Positions 6,474 to 6,744 of a DNA stretch of 6,744 nt are shown in pieces. The notes below the pieces were generated by a model. That model searched no databases and was not told the DNA's origin. It was given only the letters and a program-made list of their open reading frames with translations. Origin of the DNA: JBBDSJ01 sp040905025. GTDB taxonomy: Bacteria > Pseudomonadota > Gammaproteobacteria > Methylohalomonadales > Methylohalomonadaceae. The stretch's first letter is position 1. Every line of letters begins with the position of its first letter. The stretch is taken from NCBI GenBank assembly GCA_040905025.1, contig JBBDSJ010000069.1:1-6744 (forward strand). The letters run 5' to 3'. The translations under genes were made by a program, and so were the position numbers.

Positions 6474-6491
6474 AATACACGTATGTAGATT
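6474..6491. promoter_or_regulatory. Possible operator dyad upstream of the desaturase
   Basis: AATACACGTATGTAGATT is an imperfect dyad of the form AATnnACnTAnGTnnATT, with 12 of 18 positions symmetric, centred between 6482 and 6483. It lies 66 bases before the desaturase start codon in an AT-richer patch of the intergenic region, where a promoter would be expected. Unsaturated fatty acid genes in gammaproteobacteria are often controlled by TetR-type repressors (FabR, DesT) acting on dyads of similar size. Assigning this one to either is inference, and I do not claim a match to their consensus. Confidence 0.25.
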
Positions 6492-6533
6492 TATCCGGGC
6501 TTTGTGCGCTAGCATGAGCAGTGGTTTTGAAGT

Positions 6534-6543
6534 TGTCATGACA
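6534..6543. repeat. 10-base palindrome abutting the desaturase ribosome binding site
   Basis: TGTCATGACA is a perfect palindrome whose last base is the first base of the AGGAG ribosome binding site. It could be an operator close to the transcription start or a small hairpin affecting translation. At ten bases, chance is also plausible. Confidence 0.3.
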
Positions 6544-6547
6544 GGAG
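6543..6547 (+). promoter_or_regulatory. Shine-Dalgarno of the desaturase gene
   Basis: AGGAG lies nine bases before the ATG at 6557 and is the clearest ribosome binding site in the window. It fixes the desaturase start. Confidence 0.75.
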
Positions 6548-6556
6548 TTTTTACTT

Positions 6557-6744
6557 ATGTTGAACGGTTTGTTGCCGTTACCCATCTGGGGTTACATCGT
6601 GGTTGCTCTCGTGCTGACGCATATCACGATTGCGTCGGTCACGCTGTACCTGCACCGCCATCAGGCGCACCGCGCGCTGGATCTGAATCCTGTTGTCAGT
6701 CACTTTTTCCGTTTCTGGTTATGGCTGACGACCGGCATGATTAC
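6557..6744 (+). CDS. Membrane fatty acid desaturase (acyl-CoA desaturase type), 5' part
   Basis: Only the first 62 codons and two further bases are present before the window ends. The peptide starts with a short polar stretch and a membrane helix (about 11-31, ending ASVTLYL), followed by HRHQAHR at 33-39. H33 and H38 form the first histidine box (HX4H) of membrane di-iron desaturases, and H35 is also present. A second hydrophobic stretch begins near 50 (FFRFWLWLTTGM). This is the N-terminal layout of delta-9-type acyl-CoA desaturases of gammaproteobacteria, which put a double bond into saturated acyl chains and so adjust membrane fluidity. The other two histidine boxes lie beyond the window, so completeness and regiospecificity cannot be judged. 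The ATG is supported by AGGAG nine bases upstream. It is divergent from the ABC operon, with a 211-base region between them. Confidence 0.9.
   Translation, partial: MLNGLLPLPIWGYIVVALVLTHITIASVTLYLHRHQAHRALDLNPVVSHFFRFWLWLTTGMI

Noticed and set aside
6482..6515. Sigma70 promoter for the desaturase using TATGTA (6482-6487) or TAGCAT (6510-6515) as -10
   Set aside because: No acceptable -35 hexamer lies 15-19 bases upstream of either.
1..6744. Mobile elements, CRISPR arrays, tRNA or rRNA genes, retron-like or tandem-repeat structures
   Set aside because: No transposase, integrase or reverse transcriptase motifs, no regularly spaced repeats and no cloverleaf sequences were seen on either strand. 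Nearly all of the window is taken up by recognisable genes.

Overview
The window looks like ordinary chromosomal DNA from a gammaproteobacterium. It is moderately GC-rich by eye and has short gaps between genes. YajD-type HNH, DUF427, MutM, an Hcp tube protein and an acyl-CoA-type desaturase resembling gammaproteobacterial ones occur together. Genus cannot be told from the sequence. I see no tRNA, rRNA, CRISPR array, insertion sequence or phage gene.

Layout from left to right: (1) A type VI secretion Hcp gene (+, 7-516) converges with a YajD-like HNH nuclease gene (-, 534-908). (2) The HNH gene is divergent from a DUF427 gene (+, 1006-1488), with a 97-base gap between their starts. (3) DUF427 converges with a five-gene minus-strand cluster (6345 down to 1497): ABC ATPase, ABC-2 permease, GldG-like protein, DUF4340 protein and the DNA glycosylase MutM. 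(4) A 211-base intergenic region carries a plausible promoter for that cluster and several palindromes. (5) The first 62 codons of a membrane fatty acid desaturase (+, from 6557) run off the right end.

The main system is the minus-strand cluster. Gene spacings are a 4-base ATGA overlap, then 12, 24 and 5 bases, so it is very probably one operon. The first four genes form a Gld-type ABC system: cytoplasmic ATPase, six-helix permease, a membrane-anchored GldG-like protein with a large soluble domain, and a single-pass DUF4340 protein. The substrate of such proteobacterial systems is not established to my knowledge. The last gene, mutM, removes oxidised purines from DNA. It begins with TTG and sits 5 bases after the DUF4340 stop, so it probably depends on upstream translation. 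A 26-base inverted repeat lies exactly where mutM and DUF427 transcripts converge.

I do not see a clearly new biological system. The points most worth a second look are the envelope-ABC/DNA-repair linkage with the TTG start, the hairpin between DUF427 and mutM, the palindromes before the desaturase, and an hcp gene with no type VI genes on the visible side.
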